Part shown: piece by piece, positions 46,761 to 59,069 of the stretch
Position numbering within the stretch: the stretch's first letter is position 1
Layout of the letters: each line of letters opens with the position of its first letter
From: Macrotis lagotis
Taxonomy: Eukaryota > Chordata > Mammalia > Peramelemorphia > Peramelidae
Direction of reading: 5' to 3'
Assembly: GCF_037893015.1 (NCBI RefSeq)
Contig: NC_133666.1
Span: 569,240,389-569,304,388, forward strand
Length of the DNA: 64,000 bases
Program-made: the position numbers and the translations under genes
The notes under the pieces: model-generated
What the model saw: only the letters and a program-made list of their open reading frames with translations
Databases searched by the model: none
What the model was told of the DNA's origin: nothing

Positions 46761-47760
46761 ATACTAATACAAAGACAAGAGAGCTTCTACAATTGCAAAA
46801 TTATTGGTGGTGGGAGATATATCTTTTCTTCACTCAGAATCTGTTATAATAACGGTTCAGATTCTGAGTTAAAGCTAGTCAAGAATGAAGTAAGCTATTT
46901 ATTTAAAAGCAAATTGCTTAAGCTTCCACTGGCAGAGGGAAATCTAAGAAATTGTCCATTTTCTTGAAGACCTGTAAAAAAGAATGTTGTAATCTTAATT
47001 AGTAACATTTGCAGAGGATCTTGAGGGCACCAAATTGCAGACTGAAGACAACAAAGAATATTTCTAGTGCATACATACTTGAATACCATGAGAAAGCAAT
47101 TGATTTTATACTATAGATGGAACTTTTGGAACAAGAGATATTTTTACCTATTAAATTTCCCTCCAAATTTCAATTGGAAAAAATAAATGAATAACTATGA
47201 TATATATTCGAAAGTCACCAATAAATCTGTCAATTGGATTTTACTATATATGAGTTATGAAGCCACTAGGTAGCATGCTGAGTTCATGGGCTAAAAGATA
47301 AATTGAAACAGTACTTGGAATCAAGAAGATGAATCTGTTGAGAGAAAGTAAAAGGCAACCAAAATATATCTAAAATACATATAAATATAAAATATCTAAA
47401 ATCTATCCTCCTAAAATAAATCTAAAATAGAAAAAATGCTATCTAAAAAGTACAGGTTATTTTTGATAGGAGATAATCACCAGTGAATAGATTATAATAG
47501 TTCTTGGAGATAAATGATGAAGTAAGAATAAAATCATGATATAGTCCTCACAGAAAAAAAAAAAAACTCAGTAACAAAATGGATCTGAAACCTTTTCTAA
47601 ACTGATTGAAAATTTAGTAACATTATAAAATACATCTGAAAATGTTCAGGGGGAAAAATACATGCCTGCAAACTTGTGAAGACATATTCAATTTATCATT
47701 TTTAGTAGTGCTGTTATTGATAAAATACTACTAAGGATAGCAAATGATAATAGTATAATG
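46761..47760. other. Single-copy-like AT-rich DNA
   Basis: No gene or repeat was recognised. 47340-47480 is A-rich with repeated CTAAAATA-type words. Confidence 0.4.
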
Positions 47761-48457
47761 GTAGTCTGAAATTTTGAACCCACAGAAAGATTGAATGAAA
47801 CAATTTTCTAGTCCAAGACAACTTGATAGATCTGCAGGAAAGGGTGGTTCCACCAGAATTAGGGTTGGAAAAGGTCACAGTGCAACTGGCCCTAGCCATT
47901 CTGTGCCAGAGCAAACTAGCTCCAGTTCTCCAGGAAGAGCCAACAGGTCATCTGGGCTCCTGGAGATGCCTGGCTTCCTGGCAGCAGAAGGAGTTTCCAG
48001 AATTCTTGGCCCAGGGATCACCAGAGATGGCTTGGAAGGACCATGGTAGAGCTCTGCCACACCAGAGTGAGTTCAGAGTCCAGTCCAGCACCAGACTCAG
48101 GATATCCATGGGAACCTAAAGAGCCACCACAGCATTGAGCTCACACAAGATAAAGGGATGGGGCGAGACTGAAGAAGTATCTCTGCTATCCTTGGGGCAG
48201 GGCTCTGCTTCTTTTTACATTCTCAGATCCAGACCCCAGTCTATGCCCCTATACTACTACCATAGAGGAGCAGGCACCCTTCTCACAGTTCCAGGCCAGA
48301 GGGAAGTGCTTGTAGTCATCCCTAGACCAGAGCACTGACCAGAAGGAGTCAGAATCTCTCATAATTCCTTGGAGGAATTACAGGAAAGGAGGGGGTGCTC
48401 CAAACATATCTGAAAGACTTGACAACATGGGAATTCAGTTTTGGGCTGAGAAAACTT

Positions 48458-49700
48458 GTAAACAGCAAAAAAAGATGAATATTACCATAGAAAATTACTT
48501 TGGATGGCGGCTAGGTGGTACAGTGGATAGAGCACTGGTCTTGAAGTCAGGAGTACCTGGGTTTAAATCTGGTCTGAGACATTTAATAATTATGTAGCCG
48601 TGTGGCCTTGGGCAAGCCACTTAAACCCATTTGCCTTGCAAAAACCTAAAAAAAAAAAGAAAATTACTTGGGTTCATAGAGGGACAACATTCTTTTTTCA
48701 GGTCTTTGAGAAAATGAGGAATTTCTTAGATTTCCCTCTGCCAGTTGAAGCTTACACTCAGAAGATCACAGCATCAAAGCTTCTGCATTCAAAGGCTCCT
48801 AGAAAGCTAGGAATTTTTATCAGGCTATGGACCAGCTCAAAAAAGACTTTTGAAAAGCAAGTAAAGGAGGCACAGGAAAAATTGGGAAGAGAAATGAGAG
48901 TGATACAGGAAAATCATTAAAACCAAGTCAGCAGCTTGCTTAAGGGGACACAAAAAAATACTGAAGAAAATAACATGTTCAAAACCAGTTTAGGCCAAAT
49001 GGAAAAAGTACTCCAAAAGGCAAATGAGGAGAAAAATGCCTTAAAAAGCAGAGTTGACTGGATGAAAAAGGAGATAAAAAGTTCTCTGAACAAAATAACT
49101 CCTTCAAATGTAGAATGGAGCTAAAGGAAGCTGATAAATTTTTGAGAAATCAAGAAACAATGAAACAAGAGCAAAAGAATCAAAAACTAAGAAAAATGTG
49201 CAATATCTCATTGGAAAAACAAATGACCTGGCAAACAGATCCAGGAGAAATTATTTTTAAATTATTGGGTTTCCTGAAATTCATTTTCAGGAAAAGATCC
49301 TAGACATCATTTTACAAGAAATAATCCAGTAAAATTGTCATGAGACCCTAGAAACAGAGGGTAAAATAGAGGTTGAGGGAATATACCAATTATCTCCTGA
49401 AATAGTTCCCAGGCTAAGAAAATCTCCCAGGAATATTATAGACAAATTTTCAAAGCTCCCAATTCAAAGAGAAAATATTACTAGTAGCTAGAAAGAAACA
49501 ATTCAATTACTGTGGTGCTACAGTCAGGATTATACAGGACTTGTCAGCAGTTACATTAAGTGTTTGTAGGACATTATGTAAGAGCTGGGATTACAACCAA
49601 GAATCTACTACCCAACAAAACTGAACACCATCTTTCAGTGAAAAAGATGGATATTCAATGAATGAGGGTACATACAAACATTTTGGTTGAAACAAATAGA
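48458..49700 (+). pseudogene. HAL1 ORF1 remnant split by a SINE
   Basis: MNITIENYF (48475) is interrupted by the SINE. After it come KKTFEKQVKEAQEKLGREMR, NTEENNMFKTSLGQMEKVLQ and KANEEKNALKSRVDWMKKEI (coiled coil), then KADKFLRNQETMKQ-type linker sequence and decayed RNA-recognition and C-terminal parts (VEGIYQLSPEIVPR, then RKKQFNYCGATVRIIQDL). Several stops and frameshifts. Same domain layout as the HAL1 ORF1 at 36430-37377. Confidence 0.8.
48501..48658 (+). mobile_element. tRNA-derived marsupial SINE inside the HAL1
   Basis: TGGCGGCTAGGTGGTACAGT head, GGGTTTAAATCTGGTCTGAG, CATTTGCCTTGCAAAAACCT tail and poly(A). Exact 11-bp target duplication GAAAATTACTT at 48490-48500 and 48659-48669, lying in the ORF1 start of the HAL1. 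Confidence 0.95.
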
Positions 49701-50575
49701 GCTGAATACCAAAATTGATCTTCAAGAATAGGGCTCAGGAGAAGCATAGTGAGGGTGGATGGGAAGGAGAAATTATGAGTAATATAATGATGTTTAACTG
49801 TATATATATATTCTTACATGAGAAGAAGATGTTGATAACTCACAAGAATCTTCTCATTAAGAAGAACATTTTGAAGGAGCACATATAGACAAGGCACAGG
49901 AGGTAGCTGAATATAATTGAATAGTATAGTATAAAGATAGAATCAATGGGGAAAAGGCGAAAGGAGAGGTAGAATGGGCTAATATATTTCACATAAAAGA
50001 GTCAAGAAAAAGCTTTTCTCATGAAATGGAAGGGGGAGGTGAGGGGGGAAATGAGGGAAACTTCATTCTTATCAGAAATGTTTCAGAGAGGAAATAACAT
50101 AAACACTCATAAGTGTATAGCAATCTATATTACCCTAGAGGAAAAAGGAAAAGAATGGGATGGGAGAAAGGGGACAGGTGGAAGGGAAGGGGGAGTAGAT
50201 GATAGAAGAGAGAGTTCATGGGAGAGGGTAATCAAATACAATACACTTTTGAGCAGGGACATGGTGAAAGGGAATAGAGAATAGAATAAATAGAATGGGG
50301 TGGAATAGAATGAAGGGCAATACATTTTACATTAGCAACTGTGGGATGAAAAACTGAAGCAACTTCTCTGGTTGAATTATGATAAAACATGCCACCCATC
50401 CCAAAGACAGAGCAGATGGAATCTGAACACAGACTGAAATATACTTTGTTTTTCTCTCACTTCATTTCTCTTGTGGTTTCTCAATCTTTATTTGGGGGTT
50501 GGAAGGGAGTTTATGCTTACTTTCACAACAAGATTATTGTAATAATGTGAAAATGCTAAGAAAATCATTAAAAAA

Positions 50576-51018
50576 TTGGACTTAAAAATCAGGTTTTTTG
50601 TAAGAAGGAGTGGGGAGAAGGAAAGAAAAAGAGCTCATAATCTCCCCAATAATTTGTTTTTTAAAATCATTTTTCTCATTCCAGAGATAAGCAAAAATGA
50701 AACTGAACTAATGGTTAAAAATAGTTAATATTTTTTATCCCTTTGAATTTCAGTCTAATTTTAAAGAAGAAGATTTTATTCTAGATACTGGGTTGTACTG
50801 AATTATCATTACCCTCACCAAATTAAAGTAGGAATAACTAAATACATAAAAAATATGTAATTCAAAAAAATAGAAAACCAATTTTTTTGCAATAAATATT
50901 TGAGATTTGTTTACTGCATATTCATGCCAAACTGTGAAAAAATCATCTTTTTTTGGATCATTTTTCCTTGATGATTCACTTGTTGTCACAGAATATTGCT
51001 GTATTACTGGAAATAATA
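50576..51018. other. AT-rich spacer between two HAL1s
   Basis: No gene or repeat was recognised. Confidence 0.4.
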
Positions 51019-51359
51019 TCATTGCTTTTTAAAATTTATTTTTCTTTTTTTAAATGCATTTACAAATTACTAAAATAATCTAGTTGCAAAAGTAAACATA
51101 ATCTCCCCTCCCTCAACAAAAATAAAAAAAATCACAAGAAAGAGAGTGAAAAAATAGAAAAAAATGTGCTTCAGTCTGTGTTCTGATACCATCAGTCTCT
51201 GGGGTTGATCACATTCTTTGTCATAAGTCCATCAGAGAAGTTACTTCCATATTTTTCTGCAGTTGTTGCTGCTTATAAATCCCTACACCCATTTCTCCCC
51301 ACTGCCAATTATAATATTTTTCTCTCTCCTTTCGCTCTGTCCCTCTTCAAAAATATGCT

Positions 51360-51505
51360 GTGGGATAGCTGAGTGGCACAGTGGAGAGAGCACTGGCTGT
51401 GCGGCCAAGAGGTCTCAAGCATACATTTTCTCCGAGAGATCCAGCAACTACCCATCCCCATGGTCCTAGACAGGCCATTCAATCCCACTACCTTGCAAAA
51501 AGTAA
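51360..51505 (+). repeat. SINE-like module in the HAL1 3' region
   Basis: GGGATAGCTGAGTGGCACAG, GAGAGCACTGGCTGTGCGGC, GGTCCTAGACAGGCCATTC, CACTACCTTGCAAAAAGT. Orthologous in position to module 3 (35655-35790) of the other HAL1. Confidence 0.7.
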
Positions 51506-52119
51506 AAAAGAAAATGTGTTATAACTGACTATCTTCTCCCATGATCTATCCTTTCCTCTATCCCCTACATCCCCCCCTCCCTTCCCTTGTCCCCTTTTTC
51601 CCTTCCCCTTTCTCTCCTTTTTCTTCTAGATTTCTATACCTTATTAAGTATATATGTTGCTTTCTTTCTAAGCCATTTCTAATGACAATGAAGACTCCCT
51701 CCACCCCCTCACCTTCCCCCCTTCCATATCATTGCCAAAGCTATTTCTTGACTCTTTTTTATAAAATATATTAATCTTTTATACCTCTCCTTTCTTTCTC
51801 CCAGTACATTTCCTTTTCAATCATTGACCCCCTTTTAAAATATATTATAGCTTCATATTCAGCTCTCTTCTGTGCCTTGTCTATATATGTTCCTTCTAAC
51901 TGCTCTAATAAATGAGAAAGTTCATATGAGTAGTATCGGTATGCAGGAATACACACAGTTCAATATCATTAAATCCCTCATAATTTACCCTTCTCATCCA
52001 CCCTCTCTATTAGGATGTATGAGTCCTGTACTTGAAGATCAAACTTTCTCATCAGCTCTGGTCATTTCAACTGGAACATTTGAAGTTCACCTGTTTCATT
52101 GAAAGTCTGTCTTTTTCCC

Positions 52120-53066
52120 TGGAAGAGGATGTTCAGTTTTGCTAGGTAGTTGATTCTCAGTTGCATTCCAAGCTCTTTTGCCTTCCAGAATATTATATAC
52201 CAAGTTCTATGAAACCTTATTGTGGATGCTGCTAAATCCTGTGTGATCCTAACTGCAGCTGCATGATATTTGAATTGTTTTGTTCTGGCTGCTTGTAATA
52301 TTTTTCTCTTTGACTTGGAAGTTCTAGAAATTGATGATAATATTCCTGGGGGGTATATATTTATCTAGTATTTTGGATCTCTTTCAGGAGGACATCAGTG
52401 GATTCTCTTAATTTCTATTTTACCCTCTGCTTCTAGGATAACAGGACAATTTTCCTATAAAAATTATTTAAAAATGAAACCAAGGCTCTTCTCTTGATCA
52501 TGACTTTCAGGTAGTCCAATAATTTTTAAATTGTCTCTCCTGGTTGTGTTTTCAAGATGGTTCTTTCAATGAGATACTGCACAATTTTGTCTAGTCATTC
52601 TTTTGGTTGTTTTATTGTGTCTTGATTCCTCACAAAGTCATTGGCTTTGTTTAGATCCATTCTACATTTGAAGGATTTGCTTTCATTAGAGAGTTTTCTT
52701 ATCTCCTTTTCCATCAGGCCAATTCTGCTATTTCAGATGTTTTTCTCTTCATTAACTTTTTGAACTATTTTTTCCATTTGACTTAAACTAGTTTTTAGTA
52801 TGTTATTTTCTTCAGCATTTTTTCATATCTCCTTTATTAAGCTGTTGACTTGATTTTCTTATTTTTCCTGCATCTCCTTAATTTCTATTCCCAATTTTCC
52901 TCTACCTCCCTTATCTGATTTTCAAAATCATTTCTGAGCTCTGGAATAGCCTTAGAACAACTTCCACATTTCTTGGAGGATTTAGATGCAGAACCCATCT
53001 TCTGAGTATGCATATTGGACCTCCATGGGACCAAAGTAATTGTCTATGGTCAGGTTCCTTTAACTC
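52120..53066 (-). pseudogene. HAL1 ORF1 remnant, heavily decayed
   Basis: Minus-strand reading keeps pieces of the coiled coil and the RNA-recognition part in several frames, at positions matching 36430-37377, but with many stops. The Pro-rich RDP-type segment is disrupted by a TATATATTTATCTAG insertion near 52357-52372. Confidence 0.68.
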
Positions 53067-53880
53067 TGTTTACTCATTTCTCCAGCATTTGTAGTTGTGT
53101 GGGTGTGTCCTAAGCTTTTGAGTATTATTGGGATAGCCCTGCAAGGATCTCAGTACCTTCAAGGTCTTATGAGAGACTCTGACTGCTGTACCGGTCTGTG
53201 CTTTGGTCTGCGGATGACCACAAGCTTACCCCTCTGCCCTTGAGCTGTGAGGAGGGTCCCTGCTCTATGGCAATTGGTGGTCCCAGACTGTGACCAGAAT
53301 CTGAATATGGACAAAACTCAAAAGAGTCCTGTCCCAGAGCCAGAGGAGGGACCTTGACAGTCTCTACCTAATCCCTTACCTTTGATGGTCCAAGCATTAT
53401 TGAAGGAGCTGCACTGGGGGTGCCCTGTTGGATGACTCTGTAGGCATGCCTCCATTTCAAGCAATGTGGGCTGCACTCAAGGCCAAGATCATTCTGAGGA
53501 GGGCCATGCTGGTCTGGGCTTCACACTTGCTCTGGCGCAGGTTCCCCCATTGATCTTCCATGTTATGCTTTGTGTTCCTTGAGTTGAAGGTCAGAAAACT
53601 GCTTCTGCTTCTAGGAGCCGTTAGTCCCCAGGATCCAGGTGCCTAGGCACCCTGAGGACTTTTCCCAGAAGACTGGACTTCTTTGCTCTAGCATGATATT
53701 CCTGGCTGTGCCACTTCCCCCTCCACCTTCATGGAACATAACTTTCCCAAGATCTTCCAGGTCACCTTTGGCTGCCTTACTGGATCTTTTTATGGGTTCT
53801 GTCACTAGAAAATTTAGTTAGAGCCAAAATTTTAAGGCATTTGAAATATTTTGGAGAGAGCTTCTAGGAAAGCCTGTTCT

Positions 53881-54630
53881 CCACCTCAAAAAGTAACTTC
53901 TTTAAATATTTAGTTTCCAATGTTTCTAATTTTGTTGAATTATCTTGTTAAAAAACTGCACTTTGCTATGTTAGATAAAGAGAGAAAATTGAGAGATCAA
54001 TAAAAATCAGCAATGACAAGTTATAAAGGGTATTTAGAGTAACAAAGAAACAATGAGTTCAGAATTACAAACTACATTTCATGTACTACTAAAAATATAT
54101 TTCTTTGAGTTTTTTCTAATTTAGTTTAAAATAAAGAAGAATTAACTCTATGCCAGTAATAGTGCACCCATTGACCAAAGTGAATGGCAAGATTACATTC
54201 TTCCTTTTTCATCTCACTAAAGCACATAAAAAAGTAAAACAAAAGAAACAATTTAATTACTAGAATATTTTGTATTTAATTGAAGAAGAAAAGATACATT
54301 ATTTTCTAAGTGTTATGGATACTGGTTACAATGCACTAGATAAACATTGTATATTAACTCTTCAGAACTTTCAGTGGGTCATCTTCATTATTATTTTCCT
54401 AGGCAAATTGTATATTGATTTATAAGTTTAAAAGATTTTACAAAGATTTCTATGGTTATGTAATTTTACATTGCAAATTCGACTTTATATAATTCTAGGA
54501 TAAACTAGCATTATCAAAAAACTTATCTTTACATTACTGCACACTATTGCACTATCTCTCAGTTCTTATCCTACTGACCAGTGCCCTTGTTTCCCTCATA
54601 CAAATCAACCTTGTTACCCTTTCACATGAT
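53881..54630. other. Single-copy-like AT-rich DNA
   Basis: No gene or repeat was recognised. Confidence 0.4.
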
Positions 54631-54639
54631 CTTCCCTCT

Positions 54640-55345
54640 TGTCTAGTACATAAAGCCCCCTCTGGGGTGTGGTGTGTCTTTAAGGGAGACTAGTAGCTTG
54701 GTGTGAGTTCTCCTGATCCCTTTGTAGGACTGCTTTCTACCTTTGATGTCCACCTAAGTAACCCAACTCTCACCTGTGGTCCCAAAAAAGTGTAGTATGC
54801 ACAACAGTCATACATACACTGGCTAAAGCAGCAGATGGGATAAACCAGGTTGAGGGTAACTAAGGGAATGTCAAACTCATTGGTGATTGGGCGTGGGTGT
54901 GTTTAATGTGAAGTTTTCCACTGGTGGAAAGGCCAGAAGAGAACAATTCTTTCCAACAGCCATGAAGTTAGCTGAAGCAGGTGCTGTAGAGCTCTTGGAG
55001 CTTGGTTAGACATGGAAGATGTTAAAGTCTTTGCCAGAATCTAGAGGCATCACTAGTTGTCTTGACTCTCTCTTGCTATGCTGGTTCATGATGACTTTGG
55101 AAGAGAGTGAAGTGACTGAATTTGTACAGATCTACCTCACTTAAACCAAATTTACACAGGCAACAAAAGGCATCACTCATAAACATCCTTCAAAGACCTG
55201 TGATGACAGGCAAGTGATAAAGCAATGGATACAGATAAACTGGGAGCTGTAGTCACAACCATGTTCGCAGGCAGTGATAAGTTTGTTTTCCCACAAAAAG
55301 CAGCAATGGAATACAGAAGACCCTGGGTATCTGAGCAACCCTTTT
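54640..55345 (+). mobile_element. RTE LINE 5' region, first copy (no ORF attached)
   Basis: It is collinear with 55771-56425: CTGCTTTCTACCTTTGATGT/CTGCTTCCCACCTTTGATGT, GTAGTATGCACAACAGTCAT/ATAGTATGCACAGTAGTCAT, TTTCCACTGGTGG/CTTCCACTGGTAG, CCAACAGCCATGAAG/CCAACAGCCATGACG, AACCCTTTTAAGGGTCA/AGCCCTTTTAAGGATCA. The endonuclease does not follow; MIR-like sequence does. Confidence 0.65.
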
Positions 55346-55349
55346 AAGG

Positions 55350-55770
55350 GTCAATATTTATGTGATTACTATATTTCAAGAACTGTGTAAAGGTTCAAAT
55401 GACATAGCATTTATAAAAATACTGGCACATAGTAGGTATTATATCAATATTTATTCCAATCTCCGTGCTATTGCTATGTGCAAAACTACATTATTTCTGG
55501 CACAGGTGACTCCAAAAGGACATTGTAGATGTAGTCATGAATAGTACCTAGTCATGGAGTCATCTCTATCTTTATATCTTCTTTTTCAACCTGGGCTAGA
55601 TATAGTGAATGCAAGTATTTTACATGAAAAGCCATAAATTTGTGGTGACAGAATGAATGAAACACACTTATCAAGTATTTAATCTTTCTTGCCTCCCTGC
55701 TTAGAACTAATCCCTTATCCTCAGTCTCTACTTCCATATCTGATTTTCTACTTCAGTCAAAGACTTTTAG
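55350..55770 (+). repeat. MIR-type 3' half and undefined sequence between the two RTE 5' copies
   Basis: 55355-55465 (AGAACTGTGTAAAGGTTCAA, ACTGGCACATAGTAGGTATT, ATATCAATATTTATTCC) matches the end of MIR. 55470-55770 has nothing recognisable. Confidence 0.5.
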
Positions 55771-58430
55771 ATTATAGGGGTGTAGGGTATGTTCAATGAA
55801 AATGGTTCCTCTAGTGTTAGACTGCTATGTTCTTTTCAGGGCTGCTTCCCACCTTTGATGTTCACCTCAGAAATCGAATTCTCACTTGTAACTCTAAGAA
55901 TATATAGTATGCACAGTAGTCATACCATTTTATACCATTTTGGCAGTTGGGCTCAACAAGTTTTAGAATAACTTAAGAATCTTAAACCCATCCAGGATTT
56001 AGGGGGGTGTCTGCCCAAAGCAAGTGAAATCTTCCACTGGTAGAATGGGTAAATAAGGACATTTGTTCCAACAGCCATGACGAAGCTGAAGGAGGCCCTG
56101 TGGACATCAAAGAAATCAAGCTTATCCAATGCATCTACAGTCATCACCAATACTTGTTTAAACTCTTACCACTGAACAATGATGATTTTTGTAAGAAAAA
56201 GTGAGGTCCACTTACTTTTTGCAACTCTGCCTAACGTAAATGCTATTTATAAACAAAACAAAGGAAATCAACCATTCCATTTCCCCATTACTATCTCAAA
56301 GTCCTATGGCAAAAGGCAAGTGACAAAGCATACAGTCAACCCTGGTAATCAAATTGTCTCCTCACTGGAAGCAGTAGTGATATTCAACAGCTCCTCTGTG
56401 TTAGAGAAGCCCTTTTAAGGATCACACTACTCACCTCCTGGTATGAGGAAGGGGGGTAGAAAAGGTGCCATATAAATTGTCTGCTTACCCAACCCTGGCC
56501 TGATTACTGCAGCTGGTAGGTATCTCATCCTTTGGTTAAAACACAAAAAACTATACAAAAATTTCTTCAAAGTGTTATCCACTCATAGATAACACTCTCA
56601 TAGATAACATAAGATTCAATAGGTCCGAAAGACAAACAACTCTTGATACAAAAGAATTCAACAGATATCCAAATTTCAACCCTGAGGGAAACAAGATTGA
56701 CAAATGAAGACTGAGTTACTGAAATTGGAGCTGGATACATATTTTTATCTGGAATGACCACAGTGAAGGGGAGCCTCATGAAGATGGGATAGGCTTGGCA
56801 ATCAAAACTAATTTAGTCAATAAGCTTTAATGTCTTTAATGTCTACCAAAATTGCAAAGAGCAGGCTCATGAAATTAAAATTCCCATTTGTAGGAAAACA
56901 TCACTGGAACATCATCAGTGCCTATGCTCCCATGATGAACTCTGTTCAAGAAGAGAAAAAAATTTATGAAGAGCTGAAGACTCTTAACATCAATAACTTA
57001 TAATTCTAGGTGACTTTAAGGCTAGATAGAGTAGACTCAGTCCAACAGACATGACAGGGTGTCTTCGGAAGGAATGAAGTTGTAAACAGCAACAATGGTC
57101 ATCTACTACTGAATATTTGTGCATATCATGACATTTTCATTATAAAAAGATAAGCAAATGCAGAGACATACATCATATTTATGAAAACTGCCCACTTCTT
57201 TTCTTCTCAACTATTTCCAACTGTGTATTGGATCAACTTTCTCTTCAAGTTAGTAGCATATTACTACTTCTCAGAAAAAAAAATCCTCCATTCTAACCTC
57301 ATGAGAATTTTTACATATGGGTTCTCTTTAACTAAAAGCAATAAAACTTCCTGGATTCACCCTTTCAGGAAACATTGGCATAGAATAGACTACATAATTG
57401 TAAGGAGAAGGAATAGACAGGTTGTGAGAGTGATGAAGGCAATGTGTCCTTCAGAGTGCTGAATTGATTATAAACCTATCCTTTCCAAGCTAAATATTCA
57501 CATTCAGCTGAAGTGGCAGTCCCAAGTCAAAACAACTACCAGAAAAATTAATGTCAAAAGATTAGAGAGTTTCATGAGCAGGAATAGTTTCTTGTTAACT
57601 TGGAGAGGAATACACAGTTGGGATAGTGAAGCAGAAAAGGAGAAGAGAGCTTTCAGAGATTTGGTGTACAGCACTGTATTTGCTCATCTGAGTCAGACAC
57701 TTCTAAACATCAAAATTGGCTTAATGAAAATGATGGGGAAATCAAAAAAAAACTGCAAAAAAATTTGACATCTCCAAGGATTTACCAGCAGGATAGCTCA
57801 TACATTTCTGAGGAGGCAGTACTTAATTTCATCAAAAGTAAAGTCCAAATGAATCCTACATAGATCCAGGATTCCTGATACAGCAAATAGCATTTTGAAT
57901 GACATTAGGTTCCTTTCAAATGACTAAGGACCTTGAGCTGATACCTAGCTGAGACAAGGTAGGGTGTCCAATGCTCATACTAAAGCTGGCTGAAATTTTC
58001 CAGGTTATATGTCATAAAGAGAGAATTCCTCAGGAATTCAAGGATATCTCCATTGTTCATCTCTATAAAGGTAAAGGGAATAGATTTTCTTGTGATAATT
58101 ACAGGAGAAAATTTTACAGATAATGCTGGTAATTTTCTAACCAGAATTTTCCTCAATTAGCTAATCATTCACCTAGAAGATGGTCATCTGCTTGGGAGCC
58201 AGTGTGGCTTCAGAAAGAGTTGAGAAACAGTCAATATGGTATTTGTGGACAGACAAGTCCAGGAAAAATGCCAAGAACAGTATAGAGCTCTGTATCCTAT
58301 ATCTGTGTATATATGACAAAGGCCTTTGATAGTCATGAAGACTTATGGAAAATTATGCCCAAACTGGATTGTCTAGAGAAGTTCATCATTATTACATATA
58401 TGCATGTTGAAAATTATCCTTCCCTATAAT
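55771..58430 (+). mobile_element. RTE (BovB-like) LINE: 5' region, endonuclease and partial reverse transcriptase
   Basis: 55771-56425 is the 5' region. 56630-57480 codes a decayed apurinic-type endonuclease: DGIGLAIKTNLVNKL (about 56785), then KHHWNIISAYAPMMNSVQEE (about 56900), NSNNGHLLLNICAYHD, SNKTSWIHPFRKHWHRIDYI and VRRRNRQVVRVMKAM (57340-57455). 57960-58380 codes RT fragments (IPQEFKDISIVHLYKGKGNR, then YDKGL). Many stops and frameshifts. The order and motifs fit RTE-clade LINEs known in marsupials. The 3' end is lost or ends near 58430. Confidence 0.85.
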
Positions 58431-58604
58431 TGGAGAAATAAATAAAATGTATAAAACATTATAAACTAAAGAGTTAGATATTTAATTTTCAGTTATTTTA
58501 GTCTATAATTCCAAGCATTTTCATTACACATAACTTGTATTGTATCATGATCTGCAAAGCATCTATGTAATATTTTTGCCTTTATTCTAACTCTACCCAA
58601 TCAG

Positions 58605-59040
58605 CTGATACAAAGTGAAATGCACTGTGTAGAAACAACAGCAATATTGAAGATGAGCAACTGTGAATGTCTTAGCATTTTTAGCGACATAAAGAACCAC
58701 TACTAATCTTATGGAATTATGATGAAGAGTGTTCTCCATTCTCAGGGAAAGCTGATAGTTTTCAGAATACAGATCAAAGCATACTTTTTTAACTTTATTT
58801 TTTTGAGGTTTCTTTGTATTTGTGTGTCTATTTTTATTTATTTTTTTTAGAACATGACTATTTGGGAAATGTTTTGCATGACTACCTATTTATAACCTCT
58901 ATCCAATTACTTTTTTTCCTCAGTGAGGGTGGAGGTATGAATGTATTGAGGGAGAGAATTTGGAATTCAAACTTTAGAAAACATTAAAATTATTAATACA
59001 TGCAAATAGGGAAAATAAATAATTACTTAAAAAAGCATTT
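58605..59040 (+). mobile_element. L1 3' end of an old subfamily
   Basis: It opens with a decayed ORF2 C-terminus (AAGTGAAATGCACTGTGTAG fits the SEM-RT-K-LYT segment), then AGCAACTGTGAATGTCTTAG, TTTTGCATGACTACCTATTT, GAGAGAATTTGGAATTCAAA and an A-rich tail. 58431-58604, before it, shows no recognisable element. Confidence 0.6.
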
Positions 59041-59069
59041 GTCTTACATCTTTTCCATGTTTTTAAAAA

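Larger units (their letters stand above)
47762..50575 (+). mobile_element. HAL1 element, nearly full length, carrying a SINE in ORF1
   Basis: GC-rich 5'UTR (about 47762-48457), ORF1 remnant (48458-49700), then about 850 bp of non-coding 3' region ending ACAAGATTATTGTAATAATG and an A-rich tail. No ORF2 similarity. The 3' region is collinear with the HAL1 3' piece at 17786-18560 and differs from the 3' region of the HAL1s at 34946 and 51019, so at least two HAL1 subfamilies are present. It is split by a SINE at 48501-48658. No clear target duplication was found. Confidence 0.82.
51019..53880 (-). mobile_element. HAL1 element, second copy of the SINE-module subfamily
   Basis: Minus-strand order: 5'UTR (about 53880-53070), decayed ORF1 (about 53066-52120), non-coding 3' region to about 51019. 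It is collinear with 34946-38127 over its length, including flanking words ATGCTTCAG/GTGCTTCAG, AGTCCATCA and AGAAAATGTGTTATA. It carries only one SINE-like module (51360-51505). ORF1 is much more broken than in the other copy. No clear target duplication was seen; the 5' tip is diverged. Confidence 0.82.

Noticed and set aside
47795..48338. Several frames of 60-100 codons
   Set aside because: They lie in the HAL1 5'UTR and have no protein features or shared frame with other HAL1 copies.
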